Shown here: positions 42,671 through 51,700 of the stretch, in pieces
Layout: the number at the start of each line of letters is the position of its first letter
How positions within the stretch are numbered: position 1 is the stretch's first letter
Origin: an uncultured Prevotellaceae bacterium
GTDB lineage: Bacteria > Bacteroidota > Bacteroidia > Bacteroidales > Bacteroidaceae
Assembly: GCA_900319225.1 (NCBI GenBank)
Contig: ONNV01000013.1
Coordinates: 53,249-117,248, forward strand
DNA length: 64,000 nt
Reading direction: 5' to 3'
Program-made: the position numbers and the translations under genes
The notes under the pieces: generated by a model
Database searches by the model: none
Told to the model about the DNA's origin: nothing
Seen by the model: the letters and a program-made list of their open reading frames with translations, nothing else

Positions 42671-43123
42671 TCAGTCCAGGATTTGCTGGGCAGCGTTTTT
42701 GGTGTCCACTTTTTCGATGATGCGCTCCAGGATGCCGTCCTCGGAGAATATGAACGTGCGGCGCAGAGTACCCAAAATAGTCTTGCCGTACATCTTCTTC
42801 TCGCCCCACGCGCCAAAAGCCTGCAGCATCTCTAAAGAAGTATCGGCCAACAACCTAAAAGGCAGTTCGTACTTGGCCCTGAAGCCCGTGTGTGACTTGG
42901 CGCTGTCCTTGCTCACGCCCACCACGTTGTACCCCGCAGCCGTCAGCGCAGCGTAATTATCGCGGAACGAGCACGCTTCGGCCGTGCAGCCCGACGTGTT
43001 GTCCTTGGGGTAAAAATACACAATAGTCTTGCGGCCATTCCCTATAAAGTCCGATGACCGAACCACCTGCCCATCCTGATCCACCACCTCAAACAGTGGC
43101 ATCTTATCTCCAACTTTCAACAT
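42671..43123 (-). CDS. bcp: Thioredoxin-dependent peroxiredoxin (BCP type)
   Basis: The 150-residue protein is a BCP/PrxQ peroxiredoxin that reduces hydroperoxides using thioredoxin. The peroxidatic Cys is C46 in NTSGCTAEAC and the resolving Cys C51, five residues later, as in atypical 2-Cys PrxQ. FYPKDNTSGC is the family signature. It is cytoplasmic and clusters with superoxide dismutase upstream, each ending at a family B palindrome. Confidence 0.93.
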   Translation of the reverse strand: MLKVGDKMPLFEVVDQDGQVVRSSDFIGNGRKTIVYFYPKDNTSGCTAEACSFRDNYAALTAAGYNVVGVSKDSAKSHTGFRAKYELPFRLLADTSLEMLQAFGAWGEKKMYGKTILGTLRRTFIFSEDGILERIIEKVDTKNAAQQILD

Positions 43124-43144
43124 AACTGCAAAATTTCAGAAAGA

Positions 43145-43180
43145 AATGTGGAAAAGGGGACAGTCCCCTTTTCCACATTT
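43145..43180. repeat. Palindromic repeat family B, copy 4
   Basis: Follows the sod stop on the minus strand (ATG TAA then AATGTGG). The palindrome is aaatgtggaaaaggggacag / ctgtccccttttccacattt. Confidence 0.88.
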
Positions 43181-43755
43181 TACATTCGTTTTTCAATAAC
43201 ACTCCAGTCCACAATTTGCCACAGGGCCTCCAGATGGGCGGCACGACGGTTCTGATAATCAAGGTAGTATGCATGCTCCCAGACATCGAACGTAAGCAAC
43301 GGCTTGAGACCGCGCACAACAGGATTAGAAGCGCCAGGCTCCTGCGTAATCACGAGTGATCCATCGGCGTCACGAGACAGCCAAACCCATCCGCTGCCAA
43401 ACAAGCCAACGCCCTTGGCCACGAACTCAGCCTGGAATGCCTCCACGCTGCCCCACTGCTTGATGATCTGAGCCTTCAAACGACCACCATCGGCCAAAGC
43501 CACACCACCCTTACAGAACTGAGTAAAGTAAAGATTATGATTCAGAATCTGCCCGGCATTATTAAAAATACCGCCACTAGACTTGCACACAATCTCCTCC
43601 AGTGTCAAGCCCTCAAGCCCGCTTCCAGGCAGCAGCTTATTAAGATTATCCACATACCCCTGCAGATGCTTACCATGATGAAAACCAATAGTCCTCTCAC
43701 TAATCACGGGCTCCAGATCCTTGGCCCCGTACGGCAATGTAATAAGTTCAAACAT
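43180..43755 (-). CDS. sodB: Fe-type superoxide dismutase
   Basis: The 191-residue enzyme dismutates superoxide. Metal ligands expected from the family are H26 (FHHGKH), H73 (ILNHNLYF), and the D and H of LLTFDVWEHAYYLDYQNRR near the C-terminus. FHHGKHLQGYV and GIFNNAGQ are the classical Fe/Mn-SOD signatures. The protein has no signal peptide. A TATATTTG box lies about 30 nt upstream. Metal preference (Fe or cambialistic) cannot be settled from sequence alone; Fe is usual in the group. Confidence 0.95.
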   Translation of the reverse strand: MFELITLPYGAKDLEPVISERTIGFHHGKHLQGYVDNLNKLLPGSGLEGLTLEEIVCKSSGGIFNNAGQILNHNLYFTQFCKGGVALADGGRLKAQIIKQWGSVEAFQAEFVAKGVGLFGSGWVWLSRDADGSLVITQEPGASNPVVRGLKPLLTFDVWEHAYYLDYQNRRAAHLEALWQIVDWSVIEKRM

Positions 43756-43784
43756 AGCTCATAAGTTTTAATAGTCCATTTCCG

Positions 43785-43792
43785 CAAATATA
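43785..43792 (-). promoter_or_regulatory. -7 box for sod
   Basis: The minus strand reads TATATTTG, 30 nt before the start codon. Confidence 0.55.
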
Positions 43793-43872
43793 CATTACCT
43801 TTGTCAAAGAAGCAAGAATCTCATTTCTCCAACGCCCATATTAGTTGTAGTTTATTACCTCCAGTCATCTAC

Positions 43873-45192
43873 TTACATATCCTCCATACACAAGCCTTCA
43901 ACCCCCACCTCATATTTTCCATACACGCCGGTTGACTCCATAAAACGCTGGACCTTGTCTTTCAGCAACTTCATATCCAACTCATCGCGTTGACGCTTCA
44001 CTTCATAAAAAGTAACCTTCTTCGCTAAATCGTCTGCCGCTATAATGTCAATCTCATTTTCGCCCTTGCGGTCCCACCAGCTGTCGATGTGAGTATATTG
44101 CTCGCTCTCCTTCATCACCTCCTTGAAATACCGCTCCAGCACCTTGCCGCTGTATGTCTCATAGTCACGTTCCACAATCTCAGCCAATTTCTTATAAGCA
44201 TTCGCCTCTATGAAATAGGTGTACTTGTAGATAAAACGGAACCAGAACTGCAAGAACAAATCGTTCACCGCATATACAATATTCTTGTTGGCTGACTTCT
44301 GGAACATAGGCTTATTTTTAGCAATCAGTCCATAGTCGTTCTCCAACCGGGTCATATAGCCGCCCACTTCCGCATGCAGAATACCCTCTATGTCACCTCG
44401 GGTATTATGCCCGGTAGCTATCAGTTTCAAGATATCGAAGTAGCGGCCGTAGTCGCGCCCAAACTCCTCTATCAGCATGTTCTTCCCCTCATAGATGAAA
44501 TACGAGTTCTTGGCCACGATACGTTCCAGCATCTTCGCTGCCGTAGTAGCTCCCGCATCAATCAACAACTCCACATACTTGGCCACGCCGCCAGTATAAG
44601 TGTATAAAGCCAGAAGATCCTCTTTACTATATTCGGGATAATAGTACGCCAGAATCTCTTTAACCACTGAGGGTGCAAAAGGCTCTATCTTCATAAACTC
44701 CGTCTGCCTTCCATACAAAGGCTCCTTCTTGTCGCGAAACAGTTTGGTCATCATCGAATACACCGAGCCGCACACAATCAGGTTAATCTTCGCATCTCCC
44801 TTCTTTTTGTCCCATATCTTCTGTATCTGAGAGAATATGGCACTGTTTACCCTGTTAAAGTCCTGGAATTCGTCAATCATCAGCGTCAGAGGTCTGGTCT
44901 TAGCCATCTCCATCACATAGTCAAAGATGTCTGCGAAACGCTCCACCTTTCCCAAGATGGGAATCTGCAACTTAGATGTCAATTCCTCCACAAATTCCTC
45001 GCAGAGCACACTTTCTGTACTCCTGGTCACGAAGAAATAAAGAATTGTTTCGTTCTCATACGCCTTCATCACCAGCGAAGTCTTACCTATACGCCTACGA
45101 CCCGTCAGCACTGTAAACTGAGCAGCCTGTTGCGAGATTTCCTTTATTTCCCGCAACTTATTAATCTCATTTTCTCTATCGAAGAACTTCAT
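43873..45192 (-). CDS. Archaeal-type ATPase with DUF234 nuclease-like C-terminus
   Basis: The 439-residue protein has an AAA domain with Walker A GRRRIGKTS (31-39) and Walker B LMIDEFQDF near 129-137. A winged-helix follows, then a C-terminal DUF234-like domain with the PD-(D/E)XK-like pattern ENEIDIIAADD...YEVK near 378-400. These MNG-type ATPases are abundant in gut Bacteroidota and archaea. Their function is unclear, though mobile-element or toxin-like roles have been suggested. It has its own -7 box 53 nt upstream and marks the left edge of the variable island. Confidence 0.88.
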   Translation of the reverse strand: MKFFDRENEINKLREIKEISQQAAQFTVLTGRRRIGKTSLVMKAYENETILYFFVTRSTESVLCEEFVEELTSKLQIPILGKVERFADIFDYVMEMAKTRPLTLMIDEFQDFNRVNSAIFSQIQKIWDKKKGDAKINLIVCGSVYSMMTKLFRDKKEPLYGRQTEFMKIEPFAPSVVKEILAYYYPEYSKEDLLALYTYTGGVAKYVELLIDAGATTAAKMLERIVAKNSYFIYEGKNMLIEEFGRDYGRYFDILKLIATGHNTRGDIEGILHAEVGGYMTRLENDYGLIAKNKPMFQKSANKNIVYAVNDLFLQFWFRFIYKYTYFIEANAYKKLAEIVERDYETYSGKVLERYFKEVMKESEQYTHIDSWWDRKGENEIDIIAADDLAKKVTFYEVKRQRDELDMKLLKDKVQRFMESTGVYGKYEVGVEGLCMEDM

Positions 45193-45244
45193 ATTCTTTT
45201 ATTTATGACCGAACTCCGCAGTTCCGAACTACACATTTCGGTTG

Positions 45245-45252
45245 CAAAAATA
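45245..45252 (-). promoter_or_regulatory. -7 box for the DUF234 ATPase
   Basis: The minus strand reads TATTTTTG, matching TAnnTTTG. Confidence 0.5.
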
Positions 45253-45488
45253 CATTTATATTTTGATTTGGAAGAATTAATTCCCGTATTTTATACATTT
45301 TCTCAGATATTTCCTCATTTAATCCCTCTCGTGTGACAGGGGACACCTCATCCATAACCTTTGTATTTGTAGTGATTTACAAAGTTATGGATGCCTTTGT
45401 TTTATCTAGATATGGTGTCGATTTTACTTTGCCAAAATCTGTCGATTTACCTTTGCTAAAAAAAGTCGATTCAAAGTTACTCGTTACA

Positions 45489-45540
45489 GCCTTAGCCAGA
45501 GCACTCCGAATCTCCTCCAGCCGCAAACAATTCTCTTCTT
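45489..45540 (-). repeat. 52-bp duplicated coding fragment, copy A
   Basis: Nearly identical to 48503-48554 (one mismatch seen). Both encode EENCLRLEEIR-S/T-ALAKA on the minus strand. Confidence 0.8.
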
Positions 45541-45574
45541 GTGGAATTGGGGACAGTCCCCTTTTCCACATTTC
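45540..45574. repeat. Palindromic repeat family B, copy 5
   Basis: gtggaattggggacagtccc / cttttccacattt. This is the one copy not placed at the end of a recognisable intact gene; it lies inside the composite frame. Confidence 0.8.
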
Positions 45575-45694
45575 CACATAAAATCGCCCCTCAAGTATGC
45601 TGTCATGAAAGACGCGCCTGAGGAAAGTATCCTCAAACATCGCTATAAAACGTGATTCCACCTGGCTACGTAATGTAGGTATAGATTTCATGTG

Positions 45695-45835
45695 TACTGC
45701 CATTTTCCCATCCCTATTTAATATTTTTGCAATGTTTGCAAAAAAACTAATTAGACGGAAAGAGCCCGGCACAATACCGAGCTCTCCAAATATCAAATCA
45801 TTAATTAATCCTTCCAACTTCTGGGGTTCACTTCA
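45695..45835 (-). repeat. IS3-like end repeat, copy 1
   Basis: On the minus strand this 141-bp segment starts tgaagtgaaccccagaagtt and ends at ATGGCAGTA. It recurs at 56766-56906 with few differences. The CCCC-x-AAAGTTGGA-type end resembles the terminal repeats of IS3-family elements; this is inference from memory of those ends. Confidence 0.6.
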
Positions 45836-45919
45836 CCTTGGATTCTATCCTACCAGCACTGCCTTCAAAATTCCCAAGATTTTCAATCCAAAATTCCCAA
45901 TATTTTCAATATCAGCTTG

Positions 45920-46044
45920 ATTTTTTCAAAAATCGCAGGATAACGAAAGACTCATCCTTGGTTGGGTGCCGATGGATGGATACCACCGTCCCTAGCTCCA
46001 CGGCATTGAGCATCCCATGGCACTTATCCTCCAGCGACTGATAA
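45920..46044 (-). pseudogene. WbuC cupin fragment
   Basis: The minus strand encodes YQSLEDKCHGMLNAVELGTV followed by VSIHRHPTKDESFVILRF. It matches residues about 28-70 of the intact cupin at 60308, then runs out. Both ends are lost, so this is a remnant. Confidence 0.8.
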
Positions 46045-46093
46045 CAAGGCCGATAACCGATACTATCAAAATCCACCCATCTTATCCGAGTTC

Positions 46094-46295
46094 CTATGCT
46101 CTATCAATGTTTGATAATCCACGCCTAACTCCTTGCCAACTCCTTGCCAACTCCTTGCCGTCCAGATTGGATTCGTCTACCTTTTCCGTAGTCTTTTCCG
46201 TAGTCACCGCCTCCCCATGCTGCCTGATCGTGGCATACACCATAAACTCATTCTGCCGATACTCCGGTGCAGGCAATCCTGCCTCCGCCATCTCA
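46094..46295 (-). pseudogene. 3' fragment of a RecG-like/AlbA_2-type ATP-binding regulator
   Basis: The fragment EMAEAGLPAPEYRQNEFMVY, then ATIRQHGEAVTTEKTTEKVD, resembles the C-terminal winged-helix part of the large ATP-binding AlbA_2/Schlafen-like proteins common in Bacteroidota. The 5' part is missing and is replaced by a family B palindrome. That palindrome gives it an artificial start (MWKRGQSPFP). Not likely functional. Confidence 0.6.
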
Positions 46296-46330
46296 GGTGG
46301 AAAAGGGGACTGTCCCCTTTTCCACATTTT
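46296..46330. repeat. Palindromic repeat family B, copy 6
   Basis: Begins directly at the rloB-like stop on the minus strand (AAG ATG TAA then AAATGTGG). Palindrome ggtggaaaaggggactgtcc / ggactgtccccttttccaca. Confidence 0.88.
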
Positions 46331-47019
46331 TACATCTTATTCCGCAACTTATCCAGCTCCGCCTTAACAAACCCCAATATTTCACGCCCTGGTTTACTCA
46401 TTTCAGTAGAATAAAGACTCAGCCTACCGTCCTTTTCCATCCCAAAGTTTGCCTCAGCATTAGATATCGCATCCTCTAACCGCGCCGGATCCTTCTCAAA
46501 ATTAAACCCTCCGGAAATCTCCAGATGAACAAATTCCTTAAAGGAGGCACAATCCCCGACCTTCTCTTGAGACGGCTTCTTATCATAGAAATGATAGTAC
46601 AACCAAATCTCAAAACAAGGGTTGCTTTGAGCCACATTCCATACCGGATATGGTTTCATCTCATCCCGCTGACCCTTAATGGCAGAATTCTGTAAACAAC
46701 AAAACTCCCTCAAAGGCTTAATCTTCCCCTCTTTCTCCCAAGTATCAGTGTCGATAATAAACCATACGGTATCACCATGTTCGCACTCAACAGTATACTT
46801 GCGGTCAGGACCTATCAATTCCTTTTTAGCAAGTTCCATAAGTTTAATAGGATCACTACCATCCGCAGGCGGAATAGTAATAACCTGTAAGTTCGATGAC
46901 AAACCTTCAAAGAACTTGAAATAAGCAGGCTCAGTGCCTTTCCCTTCGCAAACAAGGTAAATCTTATGAGCATCTCTTGACGGCTCATGTTTGCAGTAAT
47001 CTCTTCGTCGTGGAATCAT
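46330..47019 (-). CDS. RloB-like protein, partner of the RloA-like ATPase
   Basis: The 229-residue protein matches the RloB family. It begins with RRRDYCKHEPSRDAHKIYLV and CEGKGTEPAYFKFF (about residues 14-38), the Toprim-like glutamate signature. WFIIDTDTWEK (about 91-101) is the acidic DxD block, and SNPCFEIWLYYHF (about 131-143) is the family hallmark. Residues 163-185 (VHLEISGGFNFEKDPARLEDA) complete the domain. It follows the RloA-like ATPase gene by 1 nt. RloA/RloB pairs are related to AbiL-type abortive-infection systems and are thought to act as ATPase plus OLD/Toprim-like nuclease. Anti-phage role inferred. Confidence 0.9.
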   Translation of the reverse strand: MIPRRRDYCKHEPSRDAHKIYLVCEGKGTEPAYFKFFEGLSSNLQVITIPPADGSDPIKLMELAKKELIGPDRKYTVECEHGDTVWFIIDTDTWEKEGKIKPLREFCCLQNSAIKGQRDEMKPYPVWNVAQSNPCFEIWLYYHFYDKKPSQEKVGDCASFKEFVHLEISGGFNFEKDPARLEDAISNAEANFGMEKDGRLSLYSTEMSKPGREILGFVKAELDKLRNKM

Positions 47020-47020
47020 G

Positions 47021-48352
47021 TTACCAGTGTAAATCTTTCAGGTTAGATAGGAACGGAATACCACCATATCGGCCGTTCAAATAACCGTTCTCAATATTGG
47101 CGGTATGATGAATATTAAAGTCGCTTAGCGGGTATAATTGCGTAGCCTGCTCGGAATCCTTCTGGGCAAACCAAATCTCATCCGGGCGGAAAATATTCTG
47201 ATCCAGGAGCCCGGACTCATGCGTGGTAAAAATCAGTTGACCTGTTGCTTTAGTGCTCTCAGATATCTTACTGATGATACTCTTAATCAGTATCGGATGT
47301 ATGCTACGCTCAATCTCATCAACCACATATACTCCCCCGTTTTGTATTACCGAATAAAACAACGGCATATACTCAATAAGGCGGCGAGTACCATCCGACT
47401 CTGAAAGCATTGACATCTCAACCTCACTATTATCCAAACGCTTATGAATGGGCACAATCTTCTTAGAATATACGACATCCTGTTGACTGTCGTATACTAT
47501 GTTGTAGCTAATGGGATTAAATGGCTCAGAATACGCTTGAGGCTCACCAGGATGATCCTTAGCCTGTTTTACAACACTCTGTAATGTCGGATTACTATTA
47601 ATAACATTATCTGTCAGCACATCCTTCTTAACAACCAGCTTATCAATACCAGTCTTAAGTTCTGGGATTGTGGTATTAACCAAATCTGAGAATTGTTTGT
47701 CCGTATCCAGAAGATGTGGAACAAAGCCTGAAACATATCCCGGTTTGACTATACGTAGTTTACTAACAAACCATCTATATGCCTCAGTGATATATGACGA
47801 CTCATTTGGATAATAATAACCCATGAAAGACAGCATCAGCATATCTGGTCTTACCATCCTCTTAATAGTATCCAGATAAAGAGAATTAGTTCTCTGTGTA
47901 AAGAACTTCCCTTTCACCGTGATATCATCACCCTCCCTTTTAAAGATTGTGATATCCTTGTTCTTATTACACAATAGCAATTCCTCCAAATGTATCACAT
48001 TCTCTGAGAACTCCACATGATAATAAAACACGTTATCATTGTAATTGAACTCAATTGCTAAGCCCGATATATCCGATGCAACATTATTGTTGAATTTGAA
48101 AGGAACATCCGCCAAACTTAATCCCAGGATAGAACCGTTTCTAACCATAGTATTGAGCAATAGCAATGTATCAATCAAATTACTTTTTCCCGCCCCATTT
48201 GCGCCATATATGGCAGCCATACGTAAAGCCGTAGCATGACCACATGACACTTTATGATTGTCATGGTTATGACTCTTGCTTGACGGAAAAGTATTAAACT
48301 CCACCGCGTCCTTAAATGAGGTGATATTTTCAACAATAAAGCGCAAAATCAT
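47021..48352 (-). CDS. RloA-like AAA ATPase (ABC/SMC-like)
   Basis: The 443-residue protein is an AAA_15/AAA_21 ATPase. Walker A is GANGAGKS (50-57), the ABC-like signature region is SMLSESDGTRRLIEYMPLFY near 317-336, and Walker B plus H-loop are VYVVDEIERSIHP and FTTHESGLLD. It begins at the membrane-free MILRFIVENITSFKD, the normal start of this family. A TATATTTG box lies about 25 nt upstream. It forms an operon with the rloB-like gene and is expected to sense a phage event and license the Toprim partner. Confidence 0.9.
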   Translation of the reverse strand: MILRFIVENITSFKDAVEFNTFPSSKSHNHDNHKVSCGHATALRMAAIYGANGAGKSNLIDTLLLLNTMVRNGSILGLSLADVPFKFNNNVASDISGLAIEFNYNDNVFYYHVEFSENVIHLEELLLCNKNKDITIFKREGDDITVKGKFFTQRTNSLYLDTIKRMVRPDMLMLSFMGYYYPNESSYITEAYRWFVSKLRIVKPGYVSGFVPHLLDTDKQFSDLVNTTIPELKTGIDKLVVKKDVLTDNVINSNPTLQSVVKQAKDHPGEPQAYSEPFNPISYNIVYDSQQDVVYSKKIVPIHKRLDNSEVEMSMLSESDGTRRLIEYMPLFYSVIQNGGVYVVDEIERSIHPILIKSIISKISESTKATGQLIFTTHESGLLDQNIFRPDEIWFAQKDSEQATQLYPLSDFNIHHTANIENGYLNGRYGGIPFLSNLKDLHW

Positions 48353-48376
48353 AGCGATTCCGTTAAAAGTTCACGA

Positions 48377-48384
48377 CAAATATA
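48377..48384 (-). promoter_or_regulatory. -7 box for the rloAB-like operon
   Basis: The minus strand reads TATATTTG, 25 nt before the ATPase start. Confidence 0.55.
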
Positions 48385-48444
48385 TGGTTTTCTATGCGTT
48401 TTACAAAATTTACAAGCAATAATAACATAAACGCTACGCATACC

Positions 48445-48561
48445 CTACTCCATCAACTCTCTCTCCTGGGCCGATACGCCCGCACTCAACCTCTCGGCAT
48501 CCGCCTTAGCCAGAGCAGTCCGAATCTCCTCCAGCCGCAAACAATTCTCTTCTTTCTTCAT
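48445..48561 (-). CDS. Small ORF, 38 residues, helical and charged (possibly a gene remnant)
   Basis: Starting at ATG 48561 the product reads MKKEENCLRLEEIRTALAKA followed by DAERLSAGVSAQERELME. It is strongly helical and has no homologue I recognise. Its middle is duplicated in the composite frame at 45.5 kb, so the sequence has been copied within the island. It may be the tail of a lost gene or a real micro-protein. The rest of the 390-bp gap around it holds two gggccgatAtgccc-like words and nothing else recognisable. Confidence 0.35.
   Translation of the reverse strand: MKKEENCLRLEEIRTALAKADAERLSAGVSAQERELME
48503..48554 (-). repeat. 52-bp duplicated coding fragment, copy B
   Basis: Partner of 45489-45540. 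Confidence 0.8.
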
Positions 48562-48741
48562 ATTCGCAAACAATTGAATTATTGGTTTCACAAACTTACT
48601 CTTTTGGGCCGATATGCCCAAACTATTTCGTTGGGCCGATGATTAATATAAAGTCCATCATGCAAATAGTCTTACATAAAAAATGACGATTAAATTAAAA
48701 CAAAAAATACGTCTTATATCAATGACATCTTTATCAGACAA

Positions 48742-51700
48742 CTAACCCTCTTCTTCTGAATCGTTATTGTTGTCCTTTTCGTTTTTCTTTTCCAATACTT
48801 GTTCCATATTAATTAGTTCTATAACTTCTCTACTAGTCAACCCTTCCTCTTCTTTTTTCTTCCTCAACGCTAATATCTTTTCCAGCGATGCCTTTACCGG
48901 TTTGGGGGATTCTCTCTCTATGACCCTCATAGCCTGCAATTCGGAGACAGTACCATCAAGATTATATTTATATGCCGCAGATAAATCTTTCATGACAGAA
49001 TGAAATTCCTCGATGTAGAGTAACTTCTCGCCCAATACATAATAGAAAAGTATATAGTCATTCTTACGAAGATATTCGTCCAAAATATCTTTGCGAATAA
49101 ATAAACCTGTCATACCTTCCTCTACAGAAGGATTAATAGCTGCAATGGAATTATCGCTGTCAGCTTTTACTATACCACGGACTTCTGAACAATACAAACC
49201 TGCTTTTTCCATCAAATCAGAACATGGCATATACACTGTAGTCAAATACTCATCTTCGTTAGCAATCCCCTCCCAGTGCTCTTGTAGTTGCGCCTCATAA
49301 GCAAGCATCACATCGCATGGACAACCATTAGAAGGACGTTCCCACGATTTTACTTCCAATGCGTTTTTATATGCATCCGCCCAGGGGTAATCATTCCATA
49401 GGAATTCATACATGCCGTTTCGTTCTGGCATCCATCTTCCATAGAAATTCTTAGTCTTACACCATTTTTCGAATCCTTCAGCATCGGCTCGCTTAATAAA
49501 GACAGCATTAGTAATAACTACGGTTTCTTTATCATCTTGTTGCGCTTTGTCAAATCCTCGAAGCATCACATATGGTGTACCATCCTCCAAGGCTGCCTTA
49601 AATCTGAATACGGGTACGTAATCGTTCTTTTGTACCCATTCAATATCCTCTGCACCAATTATATCCGATGCCTCAAGACCTTTAAGTAAATGTGCCGTCT
49701 TTTTATAGCCCTCAACATCCAATGTTGGATCAAAATATGACACTTCTGAAGAATTCCAAGGATACGGATGTGGCGTAATATCCTCCTTTTTTGCTTCTTG
49801 TGAGAAATAAAAGGGGCTTTTTGTCACCTTATAGCTATCCATCAATCTGGCATTTAGCCTATACCACGCTAACCACTGAAATTTCTTTCCAATTCGTTCT
49901 TCATCATTATGTGACCGATTAACCGAATATTTTCCATTATCCAAGAATCCCAGTTTGTCATTCCATCCAAAAACATTCTTAATGTAATAAGCTAACTCTG
50001 CTTCTTCTCTATCCAAATCATCACCTTCATACTTATCAGATATCAAGTTGTACTTGAAATAATCACTACTCCTAAGTCTGTTATTATTACCTATGATATA
50101 ACGGTTGAAGTCTTCAAATCCAAAAATAGAGTTATACATTAGTTGAGAGCCGTGCTGCATACCAAAGTAGCCTCTATCAATATCCCGTTTCAAGGGTATT
50201 TCTGCTTCATCAAACGGTAAGGCCTCAAATGGTGTCTCTATCTGAGCCCACCACTTATTGTTTTCATTATCCAAATAATATGCTCGTTCAACTATCTTCA
50301 GAGACCATTGTCGCACTATCAAGTCCTGCGGCACGGTTTCTCGATGTTGATAATACGTCTTATAAACGTACTCTGCCACGGAACCTGCCAATTCCTTATT
50401 TCTAGAAGGCAACACCACACCTGCTATTGCACAGAATAGGCCTTGTAATACATATGGGTCATTGACGTTAGCAAACAATTCAAGCAACCATGTAATAGCT
50501 GCTTTGCATGAATTCAATTCCTTTCTCAAGCATCTGATAATTAACGCTCTGTACTTTGGGTGGGAAGTTGTTAGTAACCATCCTAATCTAATAAGGAAAG
50601 CTTTAATTTCATCATTTAATTCATGGGGGCTATTATCTGTATGTAGTGGAGATTGAATAATACTAGAACCATATCCCTCAAACATTCCGTTCACAAAATT
50701 CGTCCATAGCAAATCACGCTTTGCGATGGTTTCATATGACAATAAATTTTTGTGTATTGTAAGAGTTTTTGTTAATGACAATTCTTGCGGCGCACGTAGT
50801 AGCTTCAGATCCTGTTTTATACTAGGATCTAGTTCTGTCAATAAGTTTAGAACAGCATTATAGTCCAAATCAGAATTCAACAGGTAAGAAATGTACAATT
50901 CACGAAGAAATGTATTCTTTTGTAACTTTACGTTTCTTTGAACATTTGCACCCTGTTCATTCCAACAATCATACAGTGCAATAATCGCATTTTCAAATTT
51001 GTGTGAAGACACTATTGGGTTTCTTTCATAATACTTTTTCTCGCCAATCAGCCATTCTAACACATTATCTACATCTTTCTTTGGTGATAACAGTTGCTCA
51101 GCTTTATAGTAATCTCCAAGGTTCTCATATTCAAACATTACAGCTGCATCATCCTTAGTCGAACGATCCTCTAATAATAGATTTGAGGTTAGCATTGCAT
51201 TCAGCAGGTCATTACTCCATAATCTGTAAGGACATATTCTACGTGCATATTCTCGAGCTTTCTTTCGTGTGACAACATTGAAATGATTATTATTCACTGA
51301 ATAGTTTGCCAATTTCATTAGATATTTATCGGCTACATTCAATTCAAGATCTTCGTCCACCAGATGAGAAACTATTACATTTTTTTTCTCTACATATTTC
51401 TTGTAGATAATTCTTTTAGAGAACCTTGTTCGTTCTGAGTAAGACATAGAATAAAAGGTCTCACAAAAGATTTTTAAAAATAGAGGATTGCGGAAAGCCT
51501 CTATTTTTCTATTCTTGTATTCCTTCGGTATTCCATATTCCTCAAAGAACTTATTAATAGCAGTATCAACATCCTCGAAGCCCTCAACTTCGACTATTTT
51601 CCATCCGGATTTTCTTGAAGTCAGATCACTTAACTCCTGATTAAAAGGACTTCTGACGGAGACAACTAATTTGATATGATCATATTTGGATAGTTCCTTA

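Larger units (their letters stand above)
45377..45817 (-). pseudogene. Composite degenerate ORF made of repeat pieces
   Basis: This 146-codon open frame is probably not a native gene. Its first third is the 141-bp IS-end-like repeat that recurs at 56.8 kb. A middle part (SQVESRFIAMFEDTFLRRVFHD) looks coding but is unrecognised. Then comes a translated family B palindrome (MWKRGLSP) and a piece (EENCLRLEEIRSALAKA) that recurs in a small frame at 48.5 kb. The stacking suggests repeated insertion and deletion at one spot. Confidence 0.5.
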
